From an uncultured Methanomicrobiales archaeon (GTDB taxonomy: Archaea; Thermoplasmatota; Thermoplasmata; Methanomassiliicoccales; Methanomethylophilaceae): 11,889 nt of DNA. The notes below the pieces were generated by a model. It worked only from the letters and a program-made list of their open reading frames with translations, did no database searches and was not told the DNA's origin. Numbering within the stretch: position 1 is the first letter of the stretch; each line of letters starts with the position of its first letter. This document shows positions 1-7,142 of the stretch, piece after piece. Both the position numbers and the translations under genes were made by a program. The stretch covers positions 1 to 11,889 of the forward strand of contig CALAVG010000270.1 in the NCBI GenBank assembly GCA_937892275.1. Reading direction: 5' to 3'.

Positions 1-339
1 ATTGTATACGGCAATTCCGAGGGACCGGGTGATGACTTGCAGGCCACGGACATAGAGGACAAGAATGTCAGTACCGGTGCATCCGGAGAGGTGACGGTCT
101 CCATGAAGGGCAACGCCACCACAGGATACGACTGGATCGTCGTCTCGATGCCTGATGAGCTGAAGCTCGTCAAGGACTGGTACGAGGCCAATACCGGAGG
201 CCTTGTGGGCGCCGGAGGCGTGCACTACTTCACATTCTCCGGAAAGAAGGCCGGAACGTACGAGGTCGTATTCGACTATCAGCGCAGCTGGCAGGGTTCC
301 GAAGGAAACATCGAGACGGCCCAGATAACGATCCAGTGA
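1..339 (+). CDS. Chagasin-type (I42) cysteine protease inhibitor domain, 5'-truncated
   Basis: This is the C-terminal 112 residues of a protein whose start lies before the window: the frame is open to base 1, so a TTG at 37 is probably not the start. Three loop motifs of the chagasin/I42 family occur in order and at the usual spacing: GNATTGYDW (family NPTTGY), GAGGVHYF (family GxGG) and YQRSW (family RPW/RPF). A run of beta-strands lies between them and the protein ends in ETAQITIQ. Known members bind papain-like cysteine proteases by inserting these three loops into the active-site cleft. Archaeal homologues are generally exported, so a signal peptide is expected upstream; that part cannot be seen. 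The TGA abuts the stop of the convergent peptidase gene with no spacer. No protease target is encoded nearby. Confidence 0.8.
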   Translation: MVYGNSEGPGDDLQATDIEDKNVSTGASGEVTVSMKGNATTGYDWIVVSMPDELKLVKDWYEANTGGLVGAGGVHYFTFSGKKAGTYEVVFDYQRSWQGSEGNIETAQITIQ

Positions 340-1344
340 TCATTGGGTGAGAGCGTATCTCACTTCGGCGGAACCGTCAACGATATCGAATTCGGCGACA
401 GCACCGCAGATGAAGGTCATCCTGGGGCCTTTGTGTCCCACGTCGGCATCGAATACGATCGGAACTCCAAACCCTTTCAACTCTTCTCTTATCACATTCT
501 GGTAATCGGATCCCTTGTAGAACAGCGGTCTTCCGAATACGAATCCTGACACCCCTTCGAGCCATCCGTCATCGGACATGCCTCTCAGCATCTTCCTGAC
601 CCTGTCCTCATCCATATCGTAGGTCTCCATGAACCAGATTATGCCGTCCTTGGAGTACTTCTCAATGAAACCGCTCATATCGATGAGTCTCTTCCTGTGG
701 TACCATTCCAGGACATCCATGCATCCTCCGATGAGCCTTCCCTTGAACTTGACATCTCCTTCGGAGCAGATCCACTTGACTTCCTTGCCCTCGTTGTAAG
801 GCTCTAGACCGGTGACCCTGTCGCTGAAACCGTCCTGGTATCTGTCGAAGGATCTCTGCGAGGTCCTCTTCCCTTCCAGGAACTCCAGATTCTCTGTGAC
901 GCTTCTGTGCCATGGCTCCATTCCGAAATCCCCGAAGTTGCTGCAATAGATGGTGGCGATATCATGCTCCGCCGTGGTCTTGAAAAGAAGCACAGTGTTG
1001 TCAGAGTATCCCTGCATCCATTTGGGATGTCTCTCGACGAAATCCCAGTCCATCCCTAGCAGCATCTCGCATTGATAGTCGCCTCCGCTGGCGGAGACAA
1101 TGGCTCCGACGCTGTCATCCTCCAGAAGGCTTCCCAATTCAAGGACGCGCTGCATCATGGGAGAGCTCCTGCCGGTCTCATCGGCAGTGTGGACGTTCGG
1201 TGTCTCCTTTACGGTGTATCCCAGCGATAGCAGTTTCTCTTTGGCGTGGTCGAAGCGCTTGATGTCAACTGGTTCGGTCACTCCGAATGAGGGGGCGGTG
1301 ACGCCTATCGATTGTCCTGCCGAGAGGAAAGAGGGGATAATCAT
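340..1344 (-). CDS. S66 family LD-carboxypeptidase / MccF-like serine peptidase
   Basis: A 334-residue protein from the ATG at 1344. The family is recognised from the N-terminal SIGVTAPSFG strand, the SASGGDYQCEMLLGMDW region and three catalytic positions: Ser114 in MQGYSDNT (nucleophile), Glu240 in FMETYDMD and His304 in DVGHKGP. Bacterial S66 members cleave the LD bond of murein tetrapeptides. MccF members hydrolyse microcin C-type peptide-nucleotide or acyl-sulfamoyl-adenylate toxins. Archaea have no murein, so detoxification or another peptide substrate is likelier; this is inference. There is no signal peptide, so it should be cytoplasmic, as MccF is. An in-frame TTG at 1362 would add six residues, but the ATG begins right at the conserved N-terminus (MIIPSFLSAGQSIGV). 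No strong SD precedes it. The length is normal for the family, and it looks monocistronic. Confidence 0.85.
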   Translation of the reverse strand: MIIPSFLSAGQSIGVTAPSFGVTEPVDIKRFDHAKEKLLSLGYTVKETPNVHTADETGRSSPMMQRVLELGSLLEDDSVGAIVSASGGDYQCEMLLGMDWDFVERHPKWMQGYSDNTVLLFKTTAEHDIATIYCSNFGDFGMEPWHRSVTENLEFLEGKRTSQRSFDRYQDGFSDRVTGLEPYNEGKEVKWICSEGDVKFKGRLIGGCMDVLEWYHRKRLIDMSGFIEKYSKDGIIWFMETYDMDEDRVRKMLRGMSDDGWLEGVSGFVFGRPLFYKGSDYQNVIREELKGFGVPIVFDADVGHKGPRMTFICGAVAEFDIVDGSAEVRYALTQ

Positions 1345-1369
1345 GCCTTGTGCATGGACCAACGATGAG

Positions 1370-1384
1370 ATAACATTTATCGAG
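1370..1384. promoter_or_regulatory. Overlapping divergent TATA-like elements
   Basis: Only 59 bases separate the divergent starts at 1344 (-) and 1404 (+). The segment aacatttatcga holds TTTATC on the plus strand, centred about 25 bases before the ATG at 1404. Read on the minus strand it gives ATAAATGTTATC, about 25-35 bases before the ATG at 1344. Both genes could be transcribed without a leader from this short AT-rich patch in a GC-richer surround. Neither box is a perfect match, so the call rests on spacing. Confidence 0.4.
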
Positions 1385-1403
1385 TGGATACGATGCGGCC
1401 CCT

Positions 1404-1898
1404 ATGGCAATACTTTCGGACAAGGACATCGTCGAGAGCATGATGACCGGATACCTCGGCATCAGCGACTATCATGAGAGAGGACTCACCCCCAATGGAT
1501 ATGATCTCAGCATCAAGGAGATAATGGTCAGGGGCGATCCGGACCTGAAGACGGAAGGAACTGTCACCATACCTCCCAGGACCATGTTCTACGTATCCAC
1601 GATCGAGAGGGTGAGGATGCCCAAGGACGTCTGTGCCCAGCTGTGGCTCAGGACCACATGGATAAGGAAAGGTATCATCGGGGCATTCGGGAAGATAGAC
1701 GCAGGTTTCGAGGGTACTCTTACTCTTGGAGCATACAACGCAACGGACGATCCCATCGAGCTCCCCATCGGGGAGAGGTTCTGTCAGATGGTCTTCGAGA
1801 CGCTCAACAGCGGCACCCTGAAGGATTATGCCGAGAGGAGCGGACACTACCAAGGTCAGACGGGAGTCACTCTGGAACAAATCAACAAGAAGGATTGA
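1404..1898 (+). CDS. dCTP deaminase/dUTPase superfamily protein, probable dUTPase
   Basis: A 164-residue trimeric-type nucleotide hydrolase of the Dcd/Dut superfamily. Seen: the N-terminal MAILSDKDI, LTPNGYDL (30-35), WLRTTWIRKG (81-90), the active-site strand KIDAGFEGTLTL (97-108), and ERFCQMVF (124-131). The SGHYQGQTGVT tail is typical of Dcd-like proteins that fold over the active site. Aligned without gaps to E. coli Dcd from IDPGWSG onward (remembered sequence), Asp128 corresponds to Asp99, but the deaminase glutamate Glu138 (VLEFYN) falls on Gly109 (TLGAYN). That argues against dCTP deamination and for dUTP + H2O to dUMP + PPi, as in dUTPase-only members of this family. Either activity would keep uracil out of DNA and supply dUMP. 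The start is the first ATG, with no SD and a TATA-like box about 25 bases upstream. Automatic annotation may call it dcd. Confidence 0.8.
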   Translation: MAILSDKDIVESMMTGYLGISDYHERGLTPNGYDLSIKEIMVRGDPDLKTEGTVTIPPRTMFYVSTIERVRMPKDVCAQLWLRTTWIRKGIIGAFGKIDAGFEGTLTLGAYNATDDPIELPIGERFCQMVFETLNSGTLKDYAERSGHYQGQTGVTLEQINKKD

Positions 1899-1899
1899 T

Positions 1900-2898
1900 T
1901 CAGAGCTTCTGGATATCCATTGAATAAACGCTCATCGTGGGGGAATAGGTCTTCAGTTCCGAGTACTTGATCCCGATGGAGTGCCCACGGGCCTTCATCA
2001 GTATGATTAGGTCGCTGCAGAAATCGGGGAAGGCCTCCCTCTCGATTATCTTGTACATGTGGGCGGTCCCGCCCTTATTCAGCTTGTCCATGGCGAATCC
2101 CAGGAATTGATCCGCTATCTGGGGAAGATTCATGATGATGTGATCCGCCTCGGGAAGGTCCTTGATGAGTACTGATGAGTCTCCGGTCATGGGCCTGAGG
2201 CAATCGATGTGGTTGTTCTCCGCGTTCAGGCGTGCGAAGTGCTCTGCCTCAGGATTCAGATCGATGGAATAGATAACGGACGGTCTGGCGAGTTTGCCGA
2301 TGACCGTCCCGAAAGGAGCTACGCCTCCGAACATGTCGATGACCACTTCTCCGTCCTTGACGAGCCCGGCTATCCTGGACCTCTCGGATGAGAGCCTGGG
2401 GTTGAAGTAGACTTTCGAAGGGTCAGTTGAGAGCTTGACACCGAATTCCTTGTGAACGGTCTCCGATGAACCCTCTCCGGCGATCTTCTCCAGATCCCTA
2501 ATCCTGAAGTCCCCTTTCACTCCGTAGTCGTGGAACACAACGCGGATGTTCCTGTTGCCCTTGATCATGGCCTCCCCGATGGCGGACCTGTAATCCCAGA
2601 GCTCGTCCGGTATCTTCAGCATGGCCACATCTCCGACAACATCGAACGAGCTGGGAAGGACTCCTCTGAGTTCCTCGGGGACCTCCACTATGTCGCGGTA
2701 ATCCCTCGGCTTCTGTTCAAGTTCCTCGAATGTCTCCTCTATGACCTCGTAATCGTCGAACGAATCGCATGTGATGGGAATAAGAAGACAATCCCCGTCG
2801 GAGCTGATCCTGTGCCTCAGATCGAGGGCTCCCGCTTCAACTAGGGCAGTGCGTACGCTCTCCCCGTCCTTCTTCGGTACCCTGAGGCATCTGGTCAT
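1900..2898 (-). CDS. trm5: tRNA (guanine37-N1)-methyltransferase, archaeal Trm5 type
   Basis: A 332-residue class I SAM-dependent enzyme expected to methylate N1 of G37 next to the anticodon, which prevents +1 frameshifting. The N-terminal region includes the D1-like segment (about 1-60) and the VVGDVAMLKIP strand (87-97) common to Trm5. A central part has HKEFGVKLSTDPSKVYFNPRLSSER (149-173, including the VYFNPRLS core). The Rossmann fold follows, with motif I VIDMFGGVAPFG (186-197), the ribose-binding SIDLNPEA (211-218) and the catalytic-loop motif MNLPQ (256-260). The C-terminal YSPTMSVYSMDI is also typical. TYW2/Taw2 wyosine enzymes share this fold, but the N-terminal regions and overall length fit Trm5 better. 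The stop lies one base from the convergent upstream gene. A T-rich box about 26 bases before the ATG, with no SD, suggests a leaderless transcript. Confidence 0.88.
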   Translation of the reverse strand: MTRCLRVPKKDGESVRTALVEAGALDLRHRISSDGDCLLIPITCDSFDDYEVIEETFEELEQKPRDYRDIVEVPEELRGVLPSSFDVVGDVAMLKIPDELWDYRSAIGEAMIKGNRNIRVVFHDYGVKGDFRIRDLEKIAGEGSSETVHKEFGVKLSTDPSKVYFNPRLSSERSRIAGLVKDGEVVIDMFGGVAPFGTVIGKLARPSVIYSIDLNPEAEHFARLNAENNHIDCLRPMTGDSSVLIKDLPEADHIIMNLPQIADQFLGFAMDKLNKGGTAHMYKIIEREAFPDFCSDLIILMKARGHSIGIKYSELKTYSPTMSVYSMDIQKL

Positions 2899-2920
2899 GC
2901 CTATACCATCTGTAACTCGG

Positions 2921-2930
2921 ATAAAAAATC
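2921..2930 (-). promoter_or_regulatory. TATA box of trm5
   Basis: On the minus strand this reads gattttttat, centred about 26 bases before the ATG at 2898. That is the usual archaeal TATA-to-start distance for a leaderless mRNA. No SD precedes the ATG. The same T-run follows the hairpin at 2931-2954. Confidence 0.55.
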
Positions 2931-2954
2931 CACGGCCGGATTCGACCGGCCGTG
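2923..2954 (-). terminator. Hairpin plus T-run ending the ABC importer operon
   Basis: A perfect 9-bp inverted repeat: cacggccgg at 2931-2939 pairs with ccggccgtg at 2946-2954 around the 6-base loop attcga. On the minus strand it begins 7 bases past the ATPase stop and is followed by six T (2928-2923). This is a textbook intrinsic-terminator shape. Archaeal RNA polymerase responds mainly to the T-run, so the hairpin may instead stabilise the mRNA 3' end. Confidence 0.7.
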
Positions 2955-2961
2955 TAAGGTT

Positions 2962-3765
2962 TCATTCCTGCTCGATCTTGACCCTCTTGGGCAGGACGTA
3001 GAGGTCTCCCTCGTTGTCGATACCCACGGAGGCCTCGACGCCGTATACGTCCTTGATGAGCTCGGGTGTGATGACCTTCTTCGGTTCGCCGATGGCCACC
3101 AGCTCTCCCTTTTTCATTATGACGCACAGGTCGCAGTATCTCGCCATGAGGGATATGTCGTGCTCGGCCACGAGGATCGTCATGTCCTTCTTGACCATGG
3201 CCTTCAGGTACTCCATGACCTCGAGCTTGAACTTCATGTCCAGGTGGGACGTGGGTTCGTCGACCAGCATGAGCCTCGGTTCCTGTACATATGCCTTGGC
3301 GATCAGCACACGCTGCTGTTCTCCGGAGGAGAGCATGTTCAGCGCACGGTCCTGGAGATGGTGGACACCGAACTTCTTCAGTGTCTCCTCCACCAGTGTC
3401 TCGTCCTCGTCGGTCTCCCACCACATGTTCTGCAGGTAGGGGTACCTTCCCAGCATGACCGTCTCGAAGACGGTCAGTCCGAAGGATGCCGTCATCTCCG
3501 CAGGAACGTTGGATACCAACTTGGCGACCTCCGTAGGGGTCTTGGGTATGACCGACTCCCCGTCGATCAGGATATCTCCGCTGGTGAGCATGTGCATCTT
3601 GTTGATGCATCTCATCATGGTCGTCTTACCGCAGCCGTTCGGCCCGATGAGGCCCACTAGCTTTCCCGAAGGGATCGAGAAACTGACATCCCTGTCGGCG
3701 TGGTAGCCATTCTCATAAACTTTGTCCAAATGACGGACCTCTAATAACGGAACCTCATCATCCAT
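2962..3765 (-). CDS. ABC importer ATP-binding protein, BtuD/FepC-like
   Basis: A 267-residue nucleotide-binding subunit of a type II (FecCD-class) importer; it powers the two permeases encoded just upstream. Walker A is GPNGCGKT (41-48), the signature motif LSSGEQQR (145-152), Walker B LMLVDEP (165-171), the D-loop SHLD (173-176) and the switch histidine His202 in VAEHD. GRYPY (106-110) matches the GRYPH typical of FepC-like proteins. The Q-loop is unusual: where family members have Gln, this protein reads NVPAEM, with Ala89 in the Gln position and Glu90 next to it. An acidic insertion (WWETDEDETLVEE) lies between Q-loop and signature. The start ATG overlaps the end of the permease gene by 8 bases (ATGGATGA), behind the purine-rich GGGGGAAG. 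The substrate cannot be told from this subunit. Confidence 0.93.
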   Translation of the reverse strand: MDDEVPLLEVRHLDKVYENGYHADRDVSFSIPSGKLVGLIGPNGCGKTTMMRCINKMHMLTSGDILIDGESVIPKTPTEVAKLVSNVPAEMTASFGLTVFETVMLGRYPYLQNMWWETDEDETLVEETLKKFGVHHLQDRALNMLSSGEQQRVLIAKAYVQEPRLMLVDEPTSHLDMKFKLEVMEYLKAMVKKDMTILVAEHDISLMARYCDLCVIMKKGELVAIGEPKKVITPELIKDVYGVEASVGIDNEGDLYVLPKRVKIEQE

Positions 3766-4864
3766 TGTACATCTTCCCCCTTACGAACAGGAGATAGGCG
3801 AACACAGGGACGCCTATTAAAGTGGTTATAGCTCCGACAGGGAGCTCGTTGCCCGGGATTATCATCCTTGCCGCAAGGTCGGCGACCATCATGAGGACGC
3901 CTCCCAGGGCAATGGATCCGGGAAGGACGAGGCGGTGATCGCCTCCGAACAGCATACGGCACAGGTGGGGTACCACCAGTCCGACGAATCCGATTATACC
4001 GCAGAACGCTACGCAGAACGCGGTCATTATCGATGCGAGTGTCAGCATCAGTGCGTTGAACTTCTTCACGTTCAATCCCATTTGGCTTGCCTGGTTCTCT
4101 CCCAGGAGCACAAGGTTCAGCTCCTTAGCGTACCTGAACAGCAGCAGGGAGACTATGATCACGGGTATCAGGATGAATATTGCCTTCTCCCACGTGATGT
4201 TGGCGAACGATCCGAACAGCCAGAGCAGGACATCGGACACCTTGTTCCCGGAGAACACGATCATCATGGTCTGGAATGCTCCGAACACCAATCCGATCAC
4301 GACTCCCGACAGGACGTAGGCATTTGTGGTCCCCCCTGCCCTGTTGGCCAATGCCATGGTAAGCAGGAAGGCTAGGAGACCTCCCACTATAGCTGCCACT
4401 GCGACAAGGTAGATCGAGTTCGGCGACAGCAGGCCGAAGAACGTGAAGTTGAACGCAATCACTGCGATGGCGAACGTTCCCGCTCCGGACGACACTCCCA
4501 TGATGTACGGGTCTACTAGAGGGTTGCGTATGACCGCCTGATATCCTGCACCGGCTATGGAGAGTCCTACTCCGACCGCCAAGGCCGCAATGGCCCTGGG
4601 CAGACGTGAACTGAACACCATGACCTCCTCAGGGGTCATCTCGCTGCCGTCCTTGCCTATGGCTGAGAACAGGTTGGAGAGTGCCTCGATCGGGCCCATG
4701 GTCTTTGTAGGTCCGATGCACAGCATCGCGATGAATACGATCAGGGTGAACAGCGTTCCGAATCCGAGGATGAACTTCATCCTGTGCTTCTTGCGTTGGA
4801 TGTGCGTCTCGCCGGGTCCGTCTATGAACCTGCGGATCTTTGCTCTGATTCCTTTATCATCCAT
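3758..4864 (-). CDS. FecCD/BtuC-family ABC importer permease
   Basis: A 368-residue integral membrane protein. The cytoplasmic N-terminus is basic (HIQRKKHRMK, 21-30). A first membrane helix follows (about 31-50), then the family segments RLPRAIAALAVG, AGAGYQAVIRNPLVDPYIMG, SSGAGTF, the coupling segment LGENQASQMGL, and FVGLVVPHLCRMLFGGDHR, which includes the helices that dock on the ATPase. The C-terminus is the usual ELPVGAITTLIGVPVFAYLL. About ten helices are expected, and the length is close to that of BtuC/FepD with a longer N-terminus. By eye roughly 60% of residues match the permease half of the upstream fusion gene, so the pair arose by duplication and probably forms a heterodimer. 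Its ATG sits in an 8-base overlap with the fusion gene, behind a strong SD (4871-4876). Confidence 0.92.
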   Translation of the reverse strand: MDDKGIRAKIRRFIDGPGETHIQRKKHRMKFILGFGTLFTLIVFIAMLCIGPTKTMGPIEALSNLFSAIGKDGSEMTPEEVMVFSSRLPRAIAALAVGVGLSIAGAGYQAVIRNPLVDPYIMGVSSGAGTFAIAVIAFNFTFFGLLSPNSIYLVAVAAIVGGLLAFLLTMALANRAGGTTNAYVLSGVVIGLVFGAFQTMMIVFSGNKVSDVLLWLFGSFANITWEKAIFILIPVIIVSLLLFRYAKELNLVLLGENQASQMGLNVKKFNALMLTLASIMTAFCVAFCGIIGFVGLVVPHLCRMLFGGDHRLVLPGSIALGGVLMMVADLAARMIIPGNELPVGAITTLIGVPVFAYLLFVRGKMYNG

Positions 4865-7076
4865 CGTATGACCTCCCTCTCTTGATCAGAAGATATGCGA
4901 ATACAGGCACACCTATCACCGTGGTGATGGCACCTACCGGCAGTTCATATCCTGACAGTAGCACCCTGGCCAACAGGTCGGCGGCTACCATTAGGAAACC
5001 TCCGAACGCCATCGTTGCCGGCAGCATGAGACGGTGATCGCCACCCAATATCATCCTGCTCAGGTGCGGGATGACCAGTCCGACGAATCCTATGATTCCG
5101 CAGAATGCAACACAGAATGAAGTCAATACTGATGCGATGATCAGCATGACGATCTGGAAGCGTCTCGCGTTCAGACCCATCTGCTTCGCCTGGTCCTCAC
5201 CCAGAAGGATGAGGTTGAACTCCTTGGCCCATACCAGAGGTATGAAGGAAAGGGTCAGCGAAGGTATCAGGACGAGCCACAGCTTGTCCCATGTCATGGT
5301 GCTGAACGATCCGTACAGCCAGGACAGTGCGCTGGCGACCTTCGTTCCCGCATCTATCATGATCAATGATTGGACTGCAGAGAACACCAGTCCAATGACT
5401 ATTCCTGCCAGGACGTAGTTGATCGATTTTCCTCCCGTCTTGATCGCGAGCAGCATCGTCAGTCCGAAAGCGAGCAGTCCTCCGAAGATGGCCGAGAACG
5501 CGGTCAGATAGATGCTGTTGGAAGCGAACAGACCGAAGAACGTGAAATCGAATGTCAGAACGGCTACCGCAAAGGTACCTGCTCCCGAGGAGACTCCCAT
5601 GATGTAAGGCTCGACCAAGGGATTCTTGATGATGGCCTGATACATCGCACCGGCGACGGATAGTCCGACTCCCACTGCGATCGTTGCGAGCACACGGGGC
5701 AGACGCTGGTTGTAGATGAGCATCTCCTCGTACGTCAGGTTGTGTCCGCCCTTGGATATCGAGGATATCGCATATCCAATGGCATCTCCGATGCCGAATG
5801 TGGTCTCCGCTCCTACGCATAGCGACAGGATACCTACGGCCAGCGTCATCAGTATTCCTACTATGACCACGGCGCGAACCTTACGCTTGCTGCGGGTGTT
5901 GTGGGTGTATTCCGTTCCGAAGAAGAAGTGCATGATATGCATCTTCAGGTCCGCGAAGGGCTTCTCCCATTTGAACACGAACTTAAGGACAAGCCAGAGT
6001 ATGATTAGCAGTGCCACCAGGGCTCCGATTATGTACATTATAGGTTTCCATGCACCCTCGTCGGTCGGCGCGGGTGCCGGAGGAACGTACTCAGGATATG
6101 TCGAGTAGTATACCTGGATACCGTTATCGTCACAGACCAAGGAAAGACCGTCCACGACCACGGGCGAGACCATAGAATATGTGCTGACGCCGTCCATCCC
6201 TCCCAGCATCTTTCCCTCGATGTCCAGGACTATGGTCCTGTGGGAGGAGTATGTGGTCGCATAGAGGTATTTCTTGTTCACCATAAGCGGTGCATTATGG
6301 AGTCCATCGAACCCTCCGAAATCGGTGTTGAACACCTTAGCATCACCAGTGGAATCAACAATGTATAATCCCTTGTTGGTTGGTGCGAGGATCTGGTTCT
6401 TCTCTGGGTCGACATCGAACAGAAGAAGGTATGTGGATACCGAACCGAACATGTTCCCAAAGTCCTTAGTAACCGAGAAGGATGTACCGTCGAATTTGTA
6501 AACGGCAAGGGCACTGAACCTAGAATCCATTCCGAGACCATCGGAATATGAGAAGAACAGATCATATGCTCCGTTACCGTCAGAGATGACTATGGGGCAG
6601 TTGACCGTACCGCACTTGCCCTGACGGCTCTCCGTCTGGTAAACCAGTTGCTTGGCCAGCAGTTCTCCGGAATTCTGGTCTAGAGCATATATGTGTCCGT
6701 CGTAGCATCCGAAGAATACAATTCCATCATACACGGTGGGTGTGGAGTAATAGTTGTGACCTTCAGCCTGATATGACCATACGAGATTGAGGTCCTGGTC
6801 GAAACAGTAGACCATGCCGTTGTAAGCTTTACAGTAAAGTGTACCGGAATCTGCTATAAGTGATTCGATATTGCATTGATAAGACACGTAATATTCGATT
6901 TCGATGGTTTTTGAGGGAATCTCTTGGCTTGTATCATCCCAAGGGGCCCCACCGAAGGTCGTGACGTTTTCGTTATTCTCTCCTGGTCCGATCCTCCAGT
7001 CAAATTTGTAAATGTGGCCGTTGTTACCTGCGATGTAGACGTATTGTCCCATGATTGCAGGCGAGGTCACATCCAT
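4857..7076 (-). CDS. PQQ-like beta-propeller fused to FecCD permease (3' part of interrupted gene)
   Basis: This 739-residue ORF is the larger part of a gene that really begins at 7802; the two parts share one frame and are split by TAA at 7140-7142. From its first Met: beta-propeller about 1-325, with repeated strand patterns such as VYIAGNNGHIYKFD, FFGCYDGHIYALD, LYIVD and YLYATTY; a proline-rich linker VPPAPAPTDE (331-340); a helix at about 344-365; a basic loop with THNTRSKRKVR; then a complete FecCD permease (about 400-739) with LPRVLATIAVG, KNPLVEPYIMG, LGEDQAKQMGL and the C-terminal GVPVFAYLL. The propeller has seven cysteines (68, 82, 91, 124, 155, 160, 315), so disulfides are possible. 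The ATG at 7076 lies inside the first propeller repeats, has no SD, and would leave the propeller without its export helix. It is therefore unlikely to be a natural start. Propeller function is unknown; substrate capture or docking of the binding protein is possible. Confidence 0.85.
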   Translation of the reverse strand: MDVTSPAIMGQYVYIAGNNGHIYKFDWRIGPGENNENVTTFGGAPWDDTSQEIPSKTIEIEYYVSYQCNIESLIADSGTLYCKAYNGMVYCFDQDLNLVWSYQAEGHNYYSTPTVYDGIVFFGCYDGHIYALDQNSGELLAKQLVYQTESRQGKCGTVNCPIVISDGNGAYDLFFSYSDGLGMDSRFSALAVYKFDGTSFSVTKDFGNMFGSVSTYLLLFDVDPEKNQILAPTNKGLYIVDSTGDAKVFNTDFGGFDGLHNAPLMVNKKYLYATTYSSHRTIVLDIEGKMLGGMDGVSTYSMVSPVVVDGLSLVCDDNGIQVYYSTYPEYVPPAPAPTDEGAWKPIMYIIGALVALLIILWLVLKFVFKWEKPFADLKMHIMHFFFGTEYTHNTRSKRKVRAVVIVGILMTLAVGILSLCVGAETTFGIGDAIGYAISSISKGGHNLTYEEMLIYNQRLPRVLATIAVGVGLSVAGAMYQAIIKNPLVEPYIMGVSSGAGTFAVAVLTFDFTFFGLFASNSIYLTAFSAIFGGLLAFGLTMLLAIKTGGKSINYVLAGIVIGLVFSAVQSLIMIDAGTKVASALSWLYGSFSTMTWDKLWLVLIPSLTLSFIPLVWAKEFNLILLGEDQAKQMGLNARRFQIVMLIIASVLTSFCVAFCGIIGFVGLVIPHLSRMILGGDHRLMLPATMAFGGFLMVAADLLARVLLSGYELPVGAITTVIGVPVFAYLLIKRGRSYDG
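4871..4876 (-). promoter_or_regulatory. Shine-Dalgarno site of the second permease
   Basis: GGAGGT on the minus strand, six bases before the ATG at 4864. It fixes that start inside the fusion gene's coding sequence and indicates coupled translation. Confidence 0.75.
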
Positions 7077-7139
7077 TCCTTTTGATTTGTATTTGAATTC
7101 CCAGTTCTTCTCCCCGGTCGATTGATCGTAGGAGATAAA

Positions 7140-7142
7140 TTA
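7140..7142 (-). other. In-frame TAA interrupting the propeller-permease gene
   Basis: The minus strand reads ...AKDGLS-TAA-FISYDQSTGEKNWEF..., so the two sides join into one propeller blade (pattern DG-x-x-aromatic-x-x-D-x-x-TG-x-x-W). One base change would turn TAA into Tyr, Lys, Gln, Glu, Leu or Ser. Every true gene end in the window is TGA, so this TAA looks like a lesion, a sequencing error or a recoded codon. It is not the amber TAG used for pyrrolysine. Confidence 0.85.

Noticed and set aside
340..1362. TTG at 1362 as start of the S66 peptidase
   Set aside because: The ATG at 1344 sits right at the conserved N-terminus, and the extra six residues (MVHAQG) add nothing recognisable.
1377..1880. 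Minus-strand ORF of 167 codons over the dUTPase-family gene
   Set aside because: It lies fully antisense to a well-conserved gene and shows no family motif.
2837..3610. Minus-strand ORF of 257 codons overlapping the ATPase gene
   Set aside because: Out-of-frame shadow of the ATPase, very rich in Arg, Gly and His, with no domain signal.
3014..4375. Several plus-strand ORFs of 80-166 codons across the ATPase and permease genes
   Set aside because: They are antisense frames of GC-biased coding DNA with low-complexity Ser, Met or His/Gln-rich products.
7140..7142. Pyrrolysine readthrough as an explanation for the internal stop
   Set aside because: The codon is TAA, while pyrrolysine is inserted at TAG; no nearby recoding element was recognised.
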